Shown here: positions 25,161 to 33,138 of the stretch, piece after piece | Layout of the letters: each line of letters opens with the position of its first letter | Numbering within the stretch: the first letter of the stretch is position 1 | Source of the DNA: Gammaproteobacteria bacterium | GTDB lineage: Bacteria > Pseudomonadota > Gammaproteobacteria > Magnimaribacterales > TMED112 | Length of the DNA: 36,593 bases | Assembly: GCA_002690945.1 (NCBI GenBank) | Contig: NZGL01000018.1 | Location: forward strand, 20,256-56,848 | Direction: 5' to 3' | The notes under the pieces: generated by a model | Seen by the model: the letters and a program-made list of their open reading frames with translations, nothing else | The model's database searches: none | What the model was told of the DNA's origin: nothing | Position numbers and translations under genes: made by a program

Positions 25161-26630
25161 TTGGTTAGTACATTATTTAAAAGTTTCTTAGGGAATGCTC
25201 CAGATTGGTATAAATGGAGCATCATTGGTTTTCTTTTGTTGAACCCCTTCCTCTACTTTGGTCTTACTGATTTAGGTTATGACAGTGGTTTTATCATAGG
25301 GTGGCTACTTCTTTTGCAATTTATATATACCCTTATATTCTCAATACAATGTTACCCTCTTCAACCTGGTGGTTTGTTAGCATTACAGGTTCTATTATTA
25401 GACTTGACTCGACCAGATGATGTAATGCATGAAATTGAAGAAAGTCTTGGAGTCCTCTTATTGCTTATCTATATGGTTTCAGCAATTTTCTTTATGAAAG
25501 ATTTGTTAATGGTAATTTTTACAAAATTACTTAAAACAATAAGGTCTAAAACTCTCTTATCTTTATTTTTTGTGATCTCAGCAGCTTTTTTATCTGCCTT
25601 TTTAGATGCACTTACGGTAACAGCTGTATTAATAAGTGTGACTCTAGGTTTTTATAAAATATTTGAAAAGAATTTTAAAGAAAATAGAATTTCAGAATCA
25701 GAGTTTGATCAAGGAAAAGCGTTTTTAAGAGACATCATCATGCATGGTGTAGTTGGCACTGCTTTAGGTGGTGTCTGCACAATAGTAGGTGAACCACAAA
25801 ATTTATTAATAGCTCAAAAAGCAGGATGGGAGTTCATGGAATTCTTTTGGAGAATGGCTCCAGTTACAATGCCAGTACTTTTGTTTGGTTTACTTAGCTG
25901 TGTAATTATTGAAAAACTGAAAATTTTTGGTTACGGAGCGCAATTATCTGACACTTTAAGAAATAAAATCATTGATAATGCAAAAACGGAAGAAGAAAAA
26001 AGGACTGCTTTACAAAAATTACATCTTAATATTGAAGCATTATTGGGTGTAAGTTTAATATTTGCATTGGCATTTCACTTGGCTGAAGTTGGAATAATAG
26101 GATTATTCTTAATGGTTCTTCTAACTTCATTGAAAGGCATTACACAAGAACATCAATTGGGTGGTGCTTTCAAAGAGTCTCTTCCGTTTACCGCTTTATT
26201 GGTAGTTTTCTTCGTAATAGTTGCAGCTATCAAATCACAAGACTTATTTGATCCTGTTACAAGCAGCATCCTGAATGATGGTGTATCACAGGATTTGCAA
26301 GTTACGCTTTTCTTCCTTGCTAATGGTGCCTTGTCTGCCATAAGTGATAATGTCTTTGTTGCTACCGTTTACATGACTGAAATTGAGGATTTTCTTACAA
26401 AAGAACTCATTACTAGAGAACAATTTAATAATTTAGCAGTGGCCATTAATACTGGAACAAATTTGCCTAGTGTTGCTACCCCAAATGGACAGGCTGCATT
26501 TTTATTCCTTTTAACTTCATCTCTTGCTCCTCTTATTGGGCTCTCATATTTAAGGATGGTCTATAAGGCTCTCCCTTATACAATCGTACTTACTTCTGTG
26601 GGTCTTATCGCTGTCATTTACCTCATATGA
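25161..26630 (+). CDS. nhaB: Na+/H+ antiporter NhaB
   Basis: An inner-membrane sodium/proton antiporter for pH and Na+ homeostasis, of 489 residues with about 12 membrane segments. It matches NhaB throughout: FLGNAPDWYKW near the start, QCYPLQPGGLLALQ, AAFLSAFLDALTVTAVLISV, GTALGGVCTIVGEPQNLLIA and INTGTNLPSVATPNGQAAFL. I accept the TTG start at 25161 because alignment with the E. coli start (FLGQSPDWYK at about residue 13) leaves only a few residues before it, an in-frame stop (TAA) lies 16 bases upstream and no ATG precedes the conserved block. It overlaps dusA by 4 bases (ATGA). Confidence 0.95.
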   Translation: MVSTLFKSFLGNAPDWYKWSIIGFLLLNPFLYFGLTDLGYDSGFIIGWLLLLQFIYTLIFSIQCYPLQPGGLLALQVLLLDLTRPDDVMHEIEESLGVLLLLIYMVSAIFFMKDLLMVIFTKLLKTIRSKTLLSLFFVISAAFLSAFLDALTVTAVLISVTLGFYKIFEKNFKENRISESEFDQGKAFLRDIIMHGVVGTALGGVCTIVGEPQNLLIAQKAGWEFMEFFWRMAPVTMPVLLFGLLSCVIIEKLKIFGYGAQLSDTLRNKIIDNAKTEEEKRTALQKLHLNIEALLGVSLIFALAFHLAEVGIIGLFLMVLLTSLKGITQEHQLGGAFKESLPFTALLVVFFVIVAAIKSQDLFDPVTSSILNDGVSQDLQVTLFFLANGALSAISDNVFVATVYMTEIEDFLTKELITREQFNNLAVAINTGTNLPSVATPNGQAAFLFLLTSSLAPLIGLSYLRMVYKALPYTIVLTSVGLIAVIYLI

Positions 26631-27613
26631 GATTAAACGATCATAAATTTTGCATCGCTCCAATGATGAAAAAGACCGATCGTCATTTTCGTTTTTTAGC
26701 TCGTCAATTCACTAAAAAATCTATGTTATACACTGAGATGATTCACTCAAATGCGATATTAAAGGGAGATAAAGAAAAACTCCTTTCATTTAGTGGTATT
26801 GAACATCCAGTCGGCTTACAACTTGGTGGTTCAGATCCTGAAGCACTAGCAGAAGCAGCCAATATTGGTGAGACTTTTGGTTATGATGAAATAAATTTAA
26901 ATGTTGGTTGTCCTTCAAAAAAAGTAAAATCTGGAAATTTTGGTGTTTTCTTAATGAAAGATACTGAGCTCTTATGTTCATGCATAAAAGCAATGAAGAA
27001 AAATACTACAATTCCGTTAACCATAAAGTGTCGAATAGGTGTTGACCAGTTTGAGGGTGAGGATTACTTAAAAAGTTTTATTGAAAAAATAGCTGAAGCA
27101 GGAATATCACTATTTATCATTCATGCTAGAAAAGCTATTAGTGGATTAGATACAAAAAGAAATAGATCAATTCCTCCGCTTGATTACGACTTAGTTTATA
27201 AAATTAAAAATGCATTCCCTGAATTAAAAATAATTGTTAATGGTGGTATAGAAGATATGGAGAATGTAAAAATGCTGCTAGAGAGGTTTGATGGTGTAAT
27301 GTTGGGGAGAAAAATATACTCTGACCCAACCTTTCTACTAAATATTGATAAAGAAATATATTCACAAAATACAAACTTAGAATTTAATGCGGGAATAAGA
27401 GCTTTTATGACTTATATACTAAATTTATCTAATCCAAAGGACGTAAACCGATCCCTCAACCACTTATTACAGATAATAAGAAGAGTCTCACATACAAAAG
27501 ATATAAGAAGAAAGTTACTTTCTGGTCTTAATAATGAAAATATGGCACTGGAAGATGTCTTTATTGATTTTCAGGAAGATCTTCTTCAAAAAGTTCAGAT
27601 TCAAAATCTATAA
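26627..27613 (+). CDS. dusA: tRNA-dihydrouridine synthase (DusA type)
   Basis: An FMN enzyme that reduces uridines 20/20a in the tRNA D-loop. The 328 residues fit DusA: CIAPMMKKTDRHFRFLAR (9-26), INLNVGCPSKKVKSGNFGV with the catalytic Cys95, CRIGVDQFEGEDYL, HARKAISGLDTKRNRSIPPLDY (split by the D/E-rich run) and VNGGIEDMENVKMLLERFDGVMLGR. Its start overlaps the nhaB stop, so it is coupled to the antiporter gene. It ends in a 53-base overlap with the convergent mlaA gene, the longest such overlap in the window. Confidence 0.93.
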   Translation: MRLNDHKFCIAPMMKKTDRHFRFLARQFTKKSMLYTEMIHSNAILKGDKEKLLSFSGIEHPVGLQLGGSDPEALAEAANIGETFGYDEINLNVGCPSKKVKSGNFGVFLMKDTELLCSCIKAMKKNTTIPLTIKCRIGVDQFEGEDYLKSFIEKIAEAGISLFIIHARKAISGLDTKRNRSIPPLDYDLVYKIKNAFPELKIIVNGGIEDMENVKMLLERFDGVMLGRKIYSDPTFLLNIDKEIYSQNTNLEFNAGIRAFMTYILNLSNPKDVNRSLNHLLQIIRRVSHTKDIRRKLLSGLNNENMALEDVFIDFQEDLLQKVQIQNL

Positions 27614-28286
27614 GAAATTCATCTTCGACTTCACCATCTAGAACAAGATCATTTCTAGATTGCATATAAACAGCTTTAACAAATTCATATTTATCGCCGA
27701 CTATTAAATTTTCAGCGGCTAAGAGACGCTCTCTTGTTTCAATGACATCGAGAGTTGTAAATATTACTTTCATATCTGTCTCGTCAATTGCAAAGTTACC
27801 TGAAAGATACCAACTAGCAGGATAACCCATCAAATCCCTTAAAGTTGATGGTCCTACGAAAGGCACAAAAACATAAGGTCCATTATCTACTCCCCAGTAG
27901 CCAAGTGTTTGACCAAAATCTTCATCATGCCTCTCTAAACCAGCATTAGTTGCCACATCGAATATACCTCCTATACCAAGAGTTGTATTAATTAAAAATC
28001 TCACCGTATCCTGAAAGGCTAAATTAAACTTAGCTTGAAGAATCTGGTTAGCAATAGTATCAATTTCGGATAAATTGTTAAAAAAATTAGAGATTGATCT
28101 TTTTATGAATTTTGGAGTGTAGTCTCTATAAATTTCAGCCGTGGGTTTAAGAACAGCGCCATCAATTTCATCAAAGACCACAAAAACAACTCTATTGATA
28201 TCCTTGAATGGATCGTCATCTATTTCAGTATCTTCTTCTGGAAATATCACAAAACTCAGAAGTAGAATTAGAAGTATCTTTTTCAT
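27561..28286 (-). CDS. mlaA: MlaA (VacJ) family outer-membrane lipid-asymmetry protein, without lipobox
   Basis: MlaA removes misplaced phospholipids from the outer membrane and hands them to MlaC. The 241 residues fit the family: DPFKDINRVVFVVFDEIDG, FNLAFQDTVRFLINTTLGIGG, DFGQTLGYWGVDNGPYVFVPFVGPSTLRD split over about 120-150. The signal peptide (MKKILLILLLSFVIFPEED) has no cysteine, while MlaA is normally a lipoprotein, so this one is probably soluble or anchored otherwise. The acidic tail (EDEFLIDFESELFEEDLPENQ ends) is encoded in the antisense of dusA. The gene is divergent from metG with 34 bases between starts. No other mla gene is in the window. Confidence 0.9.
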   Translation of the reverse strand: MKKILLILLLSFVIFPEEDTEIDDDPFKDINRVVFVVFDEIDGAVLKPTAEIYRDYTPKFIKRSISNFFNNLSEIDTIANQILQAKFNLAFQDTVRFLINTTLGIGGIFDVATNAGLERHDEDFGQTLGYWGVDNGPYVFVPFVGPSTLRDLMGYPASWYLSGNFAIDETDMKVIFTTLDVIETRERLLAAENLIVGDKYEFVKAVYMQSRNDLVLDGEVEDEFLIDFESELFEEDLPENQ

Positions 28287-28304
28287 ACAAAGAAAAGTTT
28301 AATA

Positions 28305-28310
28305 TATAAT
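28305..28310 (+). promoter_or_regulatory. -10 element of metG
   Basis: A consensus TATAAT lies 10 bases before the metG ATG, with a weak TTCATA -35 (28282-28287) at 17-base spacing. The predicted start leaves only about 4 bases of leader and no Shine-Dalgarno. Confidence 0.6.
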
Positions 28311-28320
28311 TGCTCTAAAC

Positions 28321-29925
28321 ATGAAGTATTTAATAACAAGTGCTCTTCCCTATGCAAATGCGCCATTACATCTTGGACATATTTTAGAAATAATTCAAAC
28401 AGATGTTTGGGTAAGACATCTAAATTTAAAAGGCATAGAGGCTCATTATTTTTGTGCAAGCGATACTCATGGAACTCCTGTAATGCTAAAGTCAAAGGAA
28501 AAAAATATCACTCCAGAAGAACTAATAAAAAATATTTATGATATTCATAAAAGTACTTTTAAAAAATACAACGTTAACCTAGCTAATTTCCATTCCACAC
28601 ATAGTGATGAAAATGAAAAACTCACAACTGAGATATTTAAAAAAGCACTAAATAAGGGCTTTGTGTATACAAAAAAAATAAAGCAGCTATTTGATGATAA
28701 GGAAAATATGTTTTTGTCCGATAGATTTGTAAGAGGTGCTTGCCCTGCCTGTGGAGCAGCAGATCAATATGGAGATGCATGTGAAGTATGTGGTTCAACT
28801 TATGATGCATTAGATCTATCTGATCCTATATCTACACTTTCTGACTCAAAACCATCAATAAAAGAATCTGAACATTATTTTTTTAAACTGAATGAATTGT
28901 CTGATTACCTTAGTTCCAAAGTAGATGAGCTTTCTAACCAAAGCCCAATAAAACATAAGCTCAAGGAATGGCTTGATGGAGATTTAAAAGACTGGGATGT
29001 TTCTAGAGATGAGCCTTACTTTGGTTTTAAAGTGCCTGGAGAAGAAAATAAGTACATTTATGTATGGATGGATGCTCCAGTAGGTTATCTATCGTCCATA
29101 AAGAATTGGTGCGATATAAATAAATACAATTATGAAAAACTATTATCAGATAAAGACACCAAACTAGTACACTTTATAGGAAAAGATATTGTTTATTTTC
29201 ATTTGTTATTTTGGCCAGCAATGCTTCATGCAGCAGACATAGAGAATATAGAAGAAGTTTTTGTTCATGGATTTCTGACTATAGAGGGAATGAAGATGTC
29301 AAAATCACGCGGAAATTTTATACTTGCTGACAAAGCGCTTGAATATGCCAATGCAGATTTTTATAGATATTATCTATCTTCAAAACTCAATACTGATATT
29401 TCTGATATAAATTTCTCAGTTGATGATTTTGTACAAAAGATTAATAGTGATTTAATTGGCAAATATATAAATATAGCGAGCAGAACTCAAAACTTTCTTA
29501 CAAAACATAACAATTCCGAAGTTAAGCAAAACTGTCAAAATGAAACAAATAAATATAAAGATTTATATGCTGAAATTGTCAGCCAAACTAACGATAGAGA
29601 ATACTCAAAAGCACTAAAGAATATTATGTCAATTGCTGATGAAGCAAATGCATATATTTCATCTGCCGAGCCCTGGAGTAAAGCAAAAGAAGGCCAAATA
29701 GATGCTTGTATAGAAATATGTTCAGAATCCTTGAACCTCTTTAAGGATCTCACTATCCTTTTAAATCCATTTATCCCTAATATAACCGAGAGTTTATTTG
29801 AGATGTTAAACCTAAAACAAACAGATTATGACCAAATAAGCAAAGATAGTCTAAAGGAAGTAAGACCTTTTAAGGCAATCATAACAAGACTTGAAAAATC
29901 TGAATTTGAGGGAATACTTAACTAA
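28321..29925 (+). CDS. metG: Methionyl-tRNA synthetase, catalytic part (C-terminal domain split off)
   Basis: A class I aminoacyl-tRNA synthetase that charges tRNA-Met. The 534 residues contain the HIGH-like HLGH (17-20), the zinc site [18 protein letters not shown] (Cys141, 144, 154, 157), KMSKS (325-329) and the anticodon-binding helical domain. It ends at [21 protein letters not shown], the point where E. coli MetG continues through a linker into its tRNA-binding domain. That domain is the next ORF, 2 bases downstream in another frame, so the synthetase is made from two polypeptides. It has a -10 directly upstream and no Shine-Dalgarno. Confidence 0.96.
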   Translation: MKYLITSALPYANAPLHLGHILEIIQTDVWVRHLNLKGIEAHYFCASDTHGTPVMLKSKEKNITPEELIKNIYDIHKSTFKKYNVNLANFHSTHSDENEKLTTEIFKKALNKGFVYTKKIKQLFDDKENMFLSDRFVRGACPACGAADQYGDACEVCGSTYDALDLSDPISTLSDSKPSIKESEHYFFKLNELSDYLSSKVDELSNQSPIKHKLKEWLDGDLKDWDVSRDEPYFGFKVPGEENKYIYVWMDAPVGYLSSIKNWCDINKYNYEKLLSDKDTKLVHFIGKDIVYFHLLFWPAMLHAADIENIEEVFVHGFLTIEGMKMSKSRGNFILADKALEYANADFYRYYLSSKLNTDISDINFSVDDFVQKINSDLIGKYINIASRTQNFLTKHNNSEVKQNCQNETNKYKDLYAEIVSQTNDREYSKALKNIMSIADEANAYISSAEPWSKAKEGQIDACIEICSESLNLFKDLTILLNPFIPNITESLFEMLNLKQTDYDQISKDSLKEVRPFKAIITRLEKSEFEGILN

Positions 29926-29927
29926 TT

Positions 29928-30260
29928 ATGGACGAAATTAATATAGAAGATTTTATGAAAGTGGATCTTCGTATAGCAAGGGTAAAACAAGCTGTTGAAG
30001 TTCCTGAAGCAGATAAGCTTGTTAAATTAATTTTAGATGTTGGTGAATTAGGTGAAAAAACAGTTTTTGCAGGCATAAAAGCTGCATATAAATTAGAGGA
30101 ATTAATAGATAAATATGTTGTTCTAGTAAATAACTTAAAACCACGACAAATGAAATTTGGATTATCAGAGGGGATGATATTAGCAGCAGGCCCGGGAGGA
30201 GAAGATATATTTATGGTTGGGCCAGATGCTGGTGCAAAAGCAGGAATGAGAGTCAAATGA
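29928..30260 (+). CDS. Detached MetG C-terminal tRNA-binding domain (EMAP/Trbp111-like)
   Basis: A 110-residue OB-fold tRNA-binding protein corresponding to the C-terminal dimerisation domain of enterobacterial Met[17 protein letters not shown] (4-19), [42 protein letters not shown] (split around 70-95) and [11 protein letters not shown]. Trbp111-type proteins bind tRNA non-specifically and help the synthetase. It starts 2 bases after the metG stop and overlaps the next gene by 4 bases (ATGA), so all three are one operon. The division falls exactly in the linker of the fused form. Confidence 0.92.
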   Translation: MDEINIEDFMKVDLRIARVKQAVEVPEADKLVKLILDVGELGEKTVFAGIKAAYKLEELIDKYVVLVNNLKPRQMKFGLSEGMILAAGPGGEDIFMVGPDAGAKAGMRVK

Positions 30261-31285
30261 AAACAGACATAGTAGTCATTGGTGCAGGACCTGTTGGTCT
30301 TTTTACAGTCTTTGAAGCTGGATTATTAGGAATGAGGTGTACTCTGATAGATAATCTCGATAAACCAGGCGGCCAATGCGCTGAATTATATCCAGATAAA
30401 CCAATCTTCGATATTCCTGGAGTACCTTATCAAACTGGGCAAGAGCATGTTGATGCTCTTTTAAAACAAATAGAGCCATTTGAATACGACTTGTTACTAG
30501 AAGAAAGAGTTGAAGAGATAACTAAGAATAAAGAGCATTGGATTGTAAAAACAAACAGCAAAACAGAAATTGAATCTAAAAATATTTTTATAGCTGCTGG
30601 TGCTGGATCATTTGAACCAATAAAACCTACTCTTGAGAAAGATTTCTCTGTATTTGAAGATAAACAAATCTTTTATTCCATCAAAGATAAGAATATTTTT
30701 AAAGGTAAAAAGGTGGCGATATTTGGTGGTGGCGATAGTGCGCTTGATTGGACAATAGAATTAGAGAAAATAGGAGCGGATATCTCATTAATCCATAGAC
30801 GAGATGCTTTTAGAGGTGCTCCTGATTCAGAAATGCAAGTAAGAAAACTTGCTGAGGAGAAAAAAATAAAACTATTAACTCCATATATTATTAAAGACTT
30901 CAATAAAGGAGATAATATAAAAGATGTTGTACTTTTTAATTCAGAAACAAAAGATGACTCTACTATACCTGTCGATTACATACTCTTCTTTTATGGTTTA
31001 AATAAAAAACTTGGCCCCATAAATAAATGGGGTCTAGAATTATCTGGGAACAAAATAAAAGTAAATACTGAAACCTTCCAAACAGAACAAAAAGGAATTT
31101 TTGCAGTTGGCGATATAAACACTTACCCAGGAAAACTTAACTTAATACTGTCTGGTTTTCATGAAACAACCTTAGCAGTTCAAGAAGCGTTTAAAAGACT
31201 ACATCCTGGTGAAAGAGTACCATTTGGTTATACCACTTCTAGCAAAGATCTCCATGAGAAGCTTGGGTATAAAGATTCTAAATGA
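30257..31285 (+). CDS. Ferredoxin/flavodoxin-NADP+ reductase (thioredoxin reductase-like)
   Basis: A flavoprotein moving electrons between NADPH and ferredoxin or flavodoxin. The 342 residues belong to the TrxB-like FNR group (YumC type): FAD motif [17 protein letters not shown] (6-22), [26 protein letters not shown] motif [32 protein letters not shown], and [23 protein letters not shown] near the end. It lacks the CxxC redox pair of true thioredoxin reductases. Its stop codon lies in the Fur box upstream of bfr, and its start overlaps the MetG-domain gene. It may feed iron mobilisation from bacterioferritin (inference from position). Confidence 0.92.
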   Translation: MKTDIVVIGAGPVGLFTVFEAGLLGMRCTLIDNLDKPGGQCAELYPDKPIFDIPGVPYQTGQEHVDALLKQIEPFEYDLLLEERVEEITKNKEHWIVKTNSKTEIESKNIFIAAGAGSFEPIKPTLEKDFSVFEDKQIFYSIKDKNIFKGKKVAIFGGGDSALDWTIELEKIGADISLIHRRDAFRGAPDSEMQVRKLAEEKKIKLLTPYIIKDFNKGDNIKDVVLFNSETKDDSTIPVDYILFFYGLNKKLGPINKWGLELSGNKIKVNTETFQTEQKGIFAVGDINTYPGKLNLILSGFHETTLAVQEAFKRLHPGERVPFGYTTSSKDLHEKLGYKDSK

Positions 31286-31296
31286 GAATCATTAGC
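31278..31296 (+). promoter_or_regulatory. Fur-box-like palindrome upstream of bfr
   Basis: CTAAATGAGAATCATTAGC matches the 19-base Fur consensus at 14 positions. It overlaps the stop codon of the reductase gene and lies just over 50 bases upstream of the predicted bfr transcription start, that is, above rather than over the core promoter. This placement fits activation better than simple repression. Confidence 0.7.
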
Positions 31297-31312
31297 AAAA
31301 TTTCATTTTTTC

Positions 31313-31341
31313 TTGATTTTTAACAACAAAGACACTATAAA
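31313..31341 (+). promoter_or_regulatory. Core promoter of bfr
   Basis: TTGATT (31313-31318), a 17-base spacer and TATAAA (31336-31341). The ATG is 6 bases after the -10, so the transcript should begin at or next to the start codon. Confidence 0.7.
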
Positions 31342-31347
31342 TTCATT

Positions 31348-31830
31348 ATGCAAGGGAACGGTAAAATCATTGACCACCTAAACAAAGTTCTATCAAATGA
31401 ACTAAGGGCCATCCACCAATATTTTTTACATTCAAGAATGCTCTCAGATTGGGGTTTAAATAGATTTGCTGAAACAGAATATGAAGAATCAATGGATGAA
31501 ATGAGACACGCTGACAAATTGATCCAAAGAATATTATTTTTAGAAGGATTGCCTAGCATGGAATACATGGGTAATGTTTATGTTGCAAAAAATGCTATCG
31601 ATGTTCTTCATTGTGATTTGAAGCTAGAAAATGAAGCAATTCCTGATCTAAAATCTGCCATAATGGCATGCGAAAAAGAAAAAGATTTTGTCTCTAGAGA
31701 TATGCTTCTCAAAATTTTAGAAAGTGAAGAAGAGCATGCTGACCATTTAAGCACTCAAATTGCATTAGTAGAAAAGGTTGGAGACGAAAATTTTCTACAA
31801 ACTCAAATTTCTTCAGCTTCTTCAGCTTAG
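31348..31830 (+). CDS. bfr: Bacterioferritin
   Basis: A 24-subunit heme-containing iron-storage cage. All 160 residues fit the family, and numbering matches E. coli: ferroxidase ligands Glu18, Glu51, His54, Glu94, Glu127 and His130, and heme ligand Met52 (DEMRHAD). It should therefore be an active heme-binding bacterioferritin. It has its own promoter with a Fur-box-like site upstream. It follows the ferredoxin-NADP reductase, a plausible electron source for iron release. No bacterioferritin-associated ferredoxin gene is adjacent. The 3' end overlaps grxD by 9 bases. Confidence 0.96.
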   Translation: MQGNGKIIDHLNKVLSNELRAIHQYFLHSRMLSDWGLNRFAETEYEESMDEMRHADKLIQRILFLEGLPSMEYMGNVYVAKNAIDVLHCDLKLENEAIPDLKSAIMACEKEKDFVSRDMLLKILESEEEHADHLSTQIALVEKVGDENFLQTQISSASSA

Positions 31831-32127
31831 TACAGAAGACAGCTCATCGTTTTCATGCATTTCTGTGACAATATCACAGCCGCCGATTAAATCACCGTCG
31901 ACAAACAACTGTGGAAATGTTGGCCAATCAGAAATTTTTGGTAGGTTAGCTCTAACCTCAGGGAACTCAAGCACATCAATATAACTAAATTCAACATCAT
32001 AAGAGAATAGTATTTGAGTAACTTTAGCTGAAAAGCCACATTGAGGTTGATAAGGTGATCCCTTCATAAATAATAGAACCTTATTTTCTGAAATCTGATC
32101 TTTTATATCGTTTATAACTTTATCCAT
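31822..32127 (-). CDS. grxD: Monothiol glutaredoxin
   Basis: A monothiol glutaredoxin that carries [2Fe-2S] clusters with glutathione and takes part in iron-sulfur delivery and iron sensing. The 101 residues match the Grx4/GrxD type: VLLFMKGSPYQPQCGFSAKV with CGFS at 30-33, YIDVLEFPEVRANLPKISDWPTFPQLF (split around 55-75) and GDLIGGCDIVTEM. The gene starts 8 bases inside the end of pdxJ and is co-transcribed with it. It sits next to bacterioferritin in a convergent arrangement, a theme of iron handling in this stretch. Confidence 0.95.
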   Translation of the reverse strand: MDKVINDIKDQISENKVLLFMKGSPYQPQCGFSAKVTQILFSYDVEFSYIDVLEFPEVRANLPKISDWPTFPQLFVDGDLIGGCDIVTEMHENDELSSVLS

Positions 32128-32863
32128 TTGTTACCTCTAAATATTTTTTTATTGTGTTGTTAAATCCATCAATCAATGATTCAGTTATTATTGCATGCCC
32201 GATTGAAACCTCGTCTATTAAATCTAATTTTCTTAACTCTGGCAAGTTCTTAAGATTTAAATCATGACCAGCATTTACCCTTAGACCAAGTTCTTTTGCT
32301 TTGTATGATAAATTTTTAATTTTCTCTACTTCTAGTTCAGTTTGATGACTATCATCCTCTAGTACTGCTTGAGCATATGGACCTGTATAGATTTCTATGG
32401 CATTTATATCTTTATTGGTAAGTAAATCTAAGTCTGAATCTGCATCCACAAAGATACTACATCTTGCACTATTTGATCTGACGTCGTTTGTTAAATTTAG
32501 GCTATTTACTTTTGTGATTTCCCAACCATGGTCAGAAGTAATTTGAGAAGTTGAGTCAGGCACTAGAGTTGTTTGTGTTGGCTTGTATTTTCTAACTATC
32601 TCCATAAAGCCAATATATTGTTTGCTCTCTCCTTCTAGTGGGTTACCTTCAATATTGAATTCTTTTGTATATTGATCTGTTATGTTCTTAATTAGCTCTA
32701 AGTCGCTATGTTTCATATGTCTTTCATCCGGTCTAGGATGGGCTGTAAGGCCAATTATGTCTTCATCTAGTGCTTTCTTAGCAAAATATTCAAGATCTGG
32801 CTGATGCCCTCCTCTGGAGTTTCTGAGTAAAGCAATTTTATTTAAATTTATACTAAGCTTCAT
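32120..32863 (-). CDS. pdxJ: Pyridoxine 5'-phosphate synthase
   Basis: PdxJ condenses 1-deoxy-D-xylulose 5-phosphate with 3-amino-1-hydroxyacetone phosphate to pyridoxine 5'-phosphate, the last step of the DXP-dependent vitamin B6 route. The 247 residues show LSINLNKIALLRNSRGG (3-19), GLTAHPRPDERHM (38-50), FNIEGNP, TTLVPDS, the EIYTGPYAQ loop and the RVNAGHDLNLKNLPEL phosphate-binding end. The N-terminal NKIALLRNSRGG differs from the enterobacterial NIDHVATLRNARG but fits the family's other branch. It is the first gene of the pdxJ-grxD operon. Confidence 0.94.
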   Translation of the reverse strand: MKLSINLNKIALLRNSRGGHQPDLEYFAKKALDEDIIGLTAHPRPDERHMKHSDLELIKNITDQYTKEFNIEGNPLEGESKQYIGFMEIVRKYKPTQTTLVPDSTSQITSDHGWEITKVNSLNLTNDVRSNSARCSIFVDADSDLDLLTNKDINAIEIYTGPYAQAVLEDDSHQTELEVEKIKNLSYKAKELGLRVNAGHDLNLKNLPELRKLDLIDEVSIGHAIITESLIDGFNNTIKKYLEVTNG

Positions 32864-32915
32864 ATTTGCTGTTGAATAACCAACCGTAATTAGGTTTATA
32901 TTATAATTTAAATGT

Positions 32916-32992
32916 GCGCTTGTAGCTCAGCTGGATAGAGCGCTTGGCTACGGACCAAGAGGTCGGGAGTTCGAATCTTCCCAGGCGCACCA
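32916..32992 (+). tRNA. tRNA-Arg (anticodon ACG)
   Basis: A 77-base cloverleaf: acceptor GCGCTTG with CAGGCGC, D-arm GCTCAGCTGGATAGAGC, anticodon loop CTACGGA (ACG, expected to become ICG), T-arm CGGGAG-TTCGAAT-CTTCCC, and encoded ACCA. It is the first of a tandem pair. Confidence 0.96.
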
Positions 32993-33040
32993 CGACCACC
33001 TGAGCAAAATCATATATAATTAACAGCTTTTAAAAGGTCT

Positions 33041-33117
33041 GCGCCTGTAGCTCAGCTGGATAGAGCGTCTGGCTTCGAACCAGAAAGTCGGGAGTTCGAA
33101 TCTTCCCGGGCGCACCA
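33041..33117 (+). tRNA. tRNA-Arg (anticodon TCG)
   Basis: A 77-base cloverleaf nearly identical to the preceding gene (68 of 77 positions): the T-arm and D-arm are the same, the anticodon stem has compensatory changes, and the loop CTTCGAA gives TCG. Acceptor GCGCCTG/CGGGCGC has a G-U pair. CCA encoded. It probably arose by duplication of the ACG gene. trhO starts 21 bases after it. Confidence 0.94.
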
Positions 33118-33124
33118 TTTTTTA

Positions 33125-33130
33125 TATAAA
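33125..33130 (+). promoter_or_regulatory. -10-like hexamer before trhO
   Basis: TATAAA ends 8 bases before the trhO ATG, right after the tRNA-Arg(TCG) end. No Shine-Dalgarno follows. A -35 would fall inside the tRNA gene. trhO may therefore be leaderless or read from the tRNA transcript. Confidence 0.4.
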
Positions 33131-33138
33131 ATTACATT

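Noticed and set aside
29920-29930. Sequencing or assembly frameshift in metG
   Set aside because: The split lies in the linker, both pieces are complete, and a start codon follows the stop at once; a frameshift error would usually leave mid-domain damage.
29918-30256. Minus-strand open frame of 112 codons over the MetG tRNA-binding domain
   Set aside because: The plus strand encodes a well-matched tRNA-binding protein, so the other strand is a shadow.
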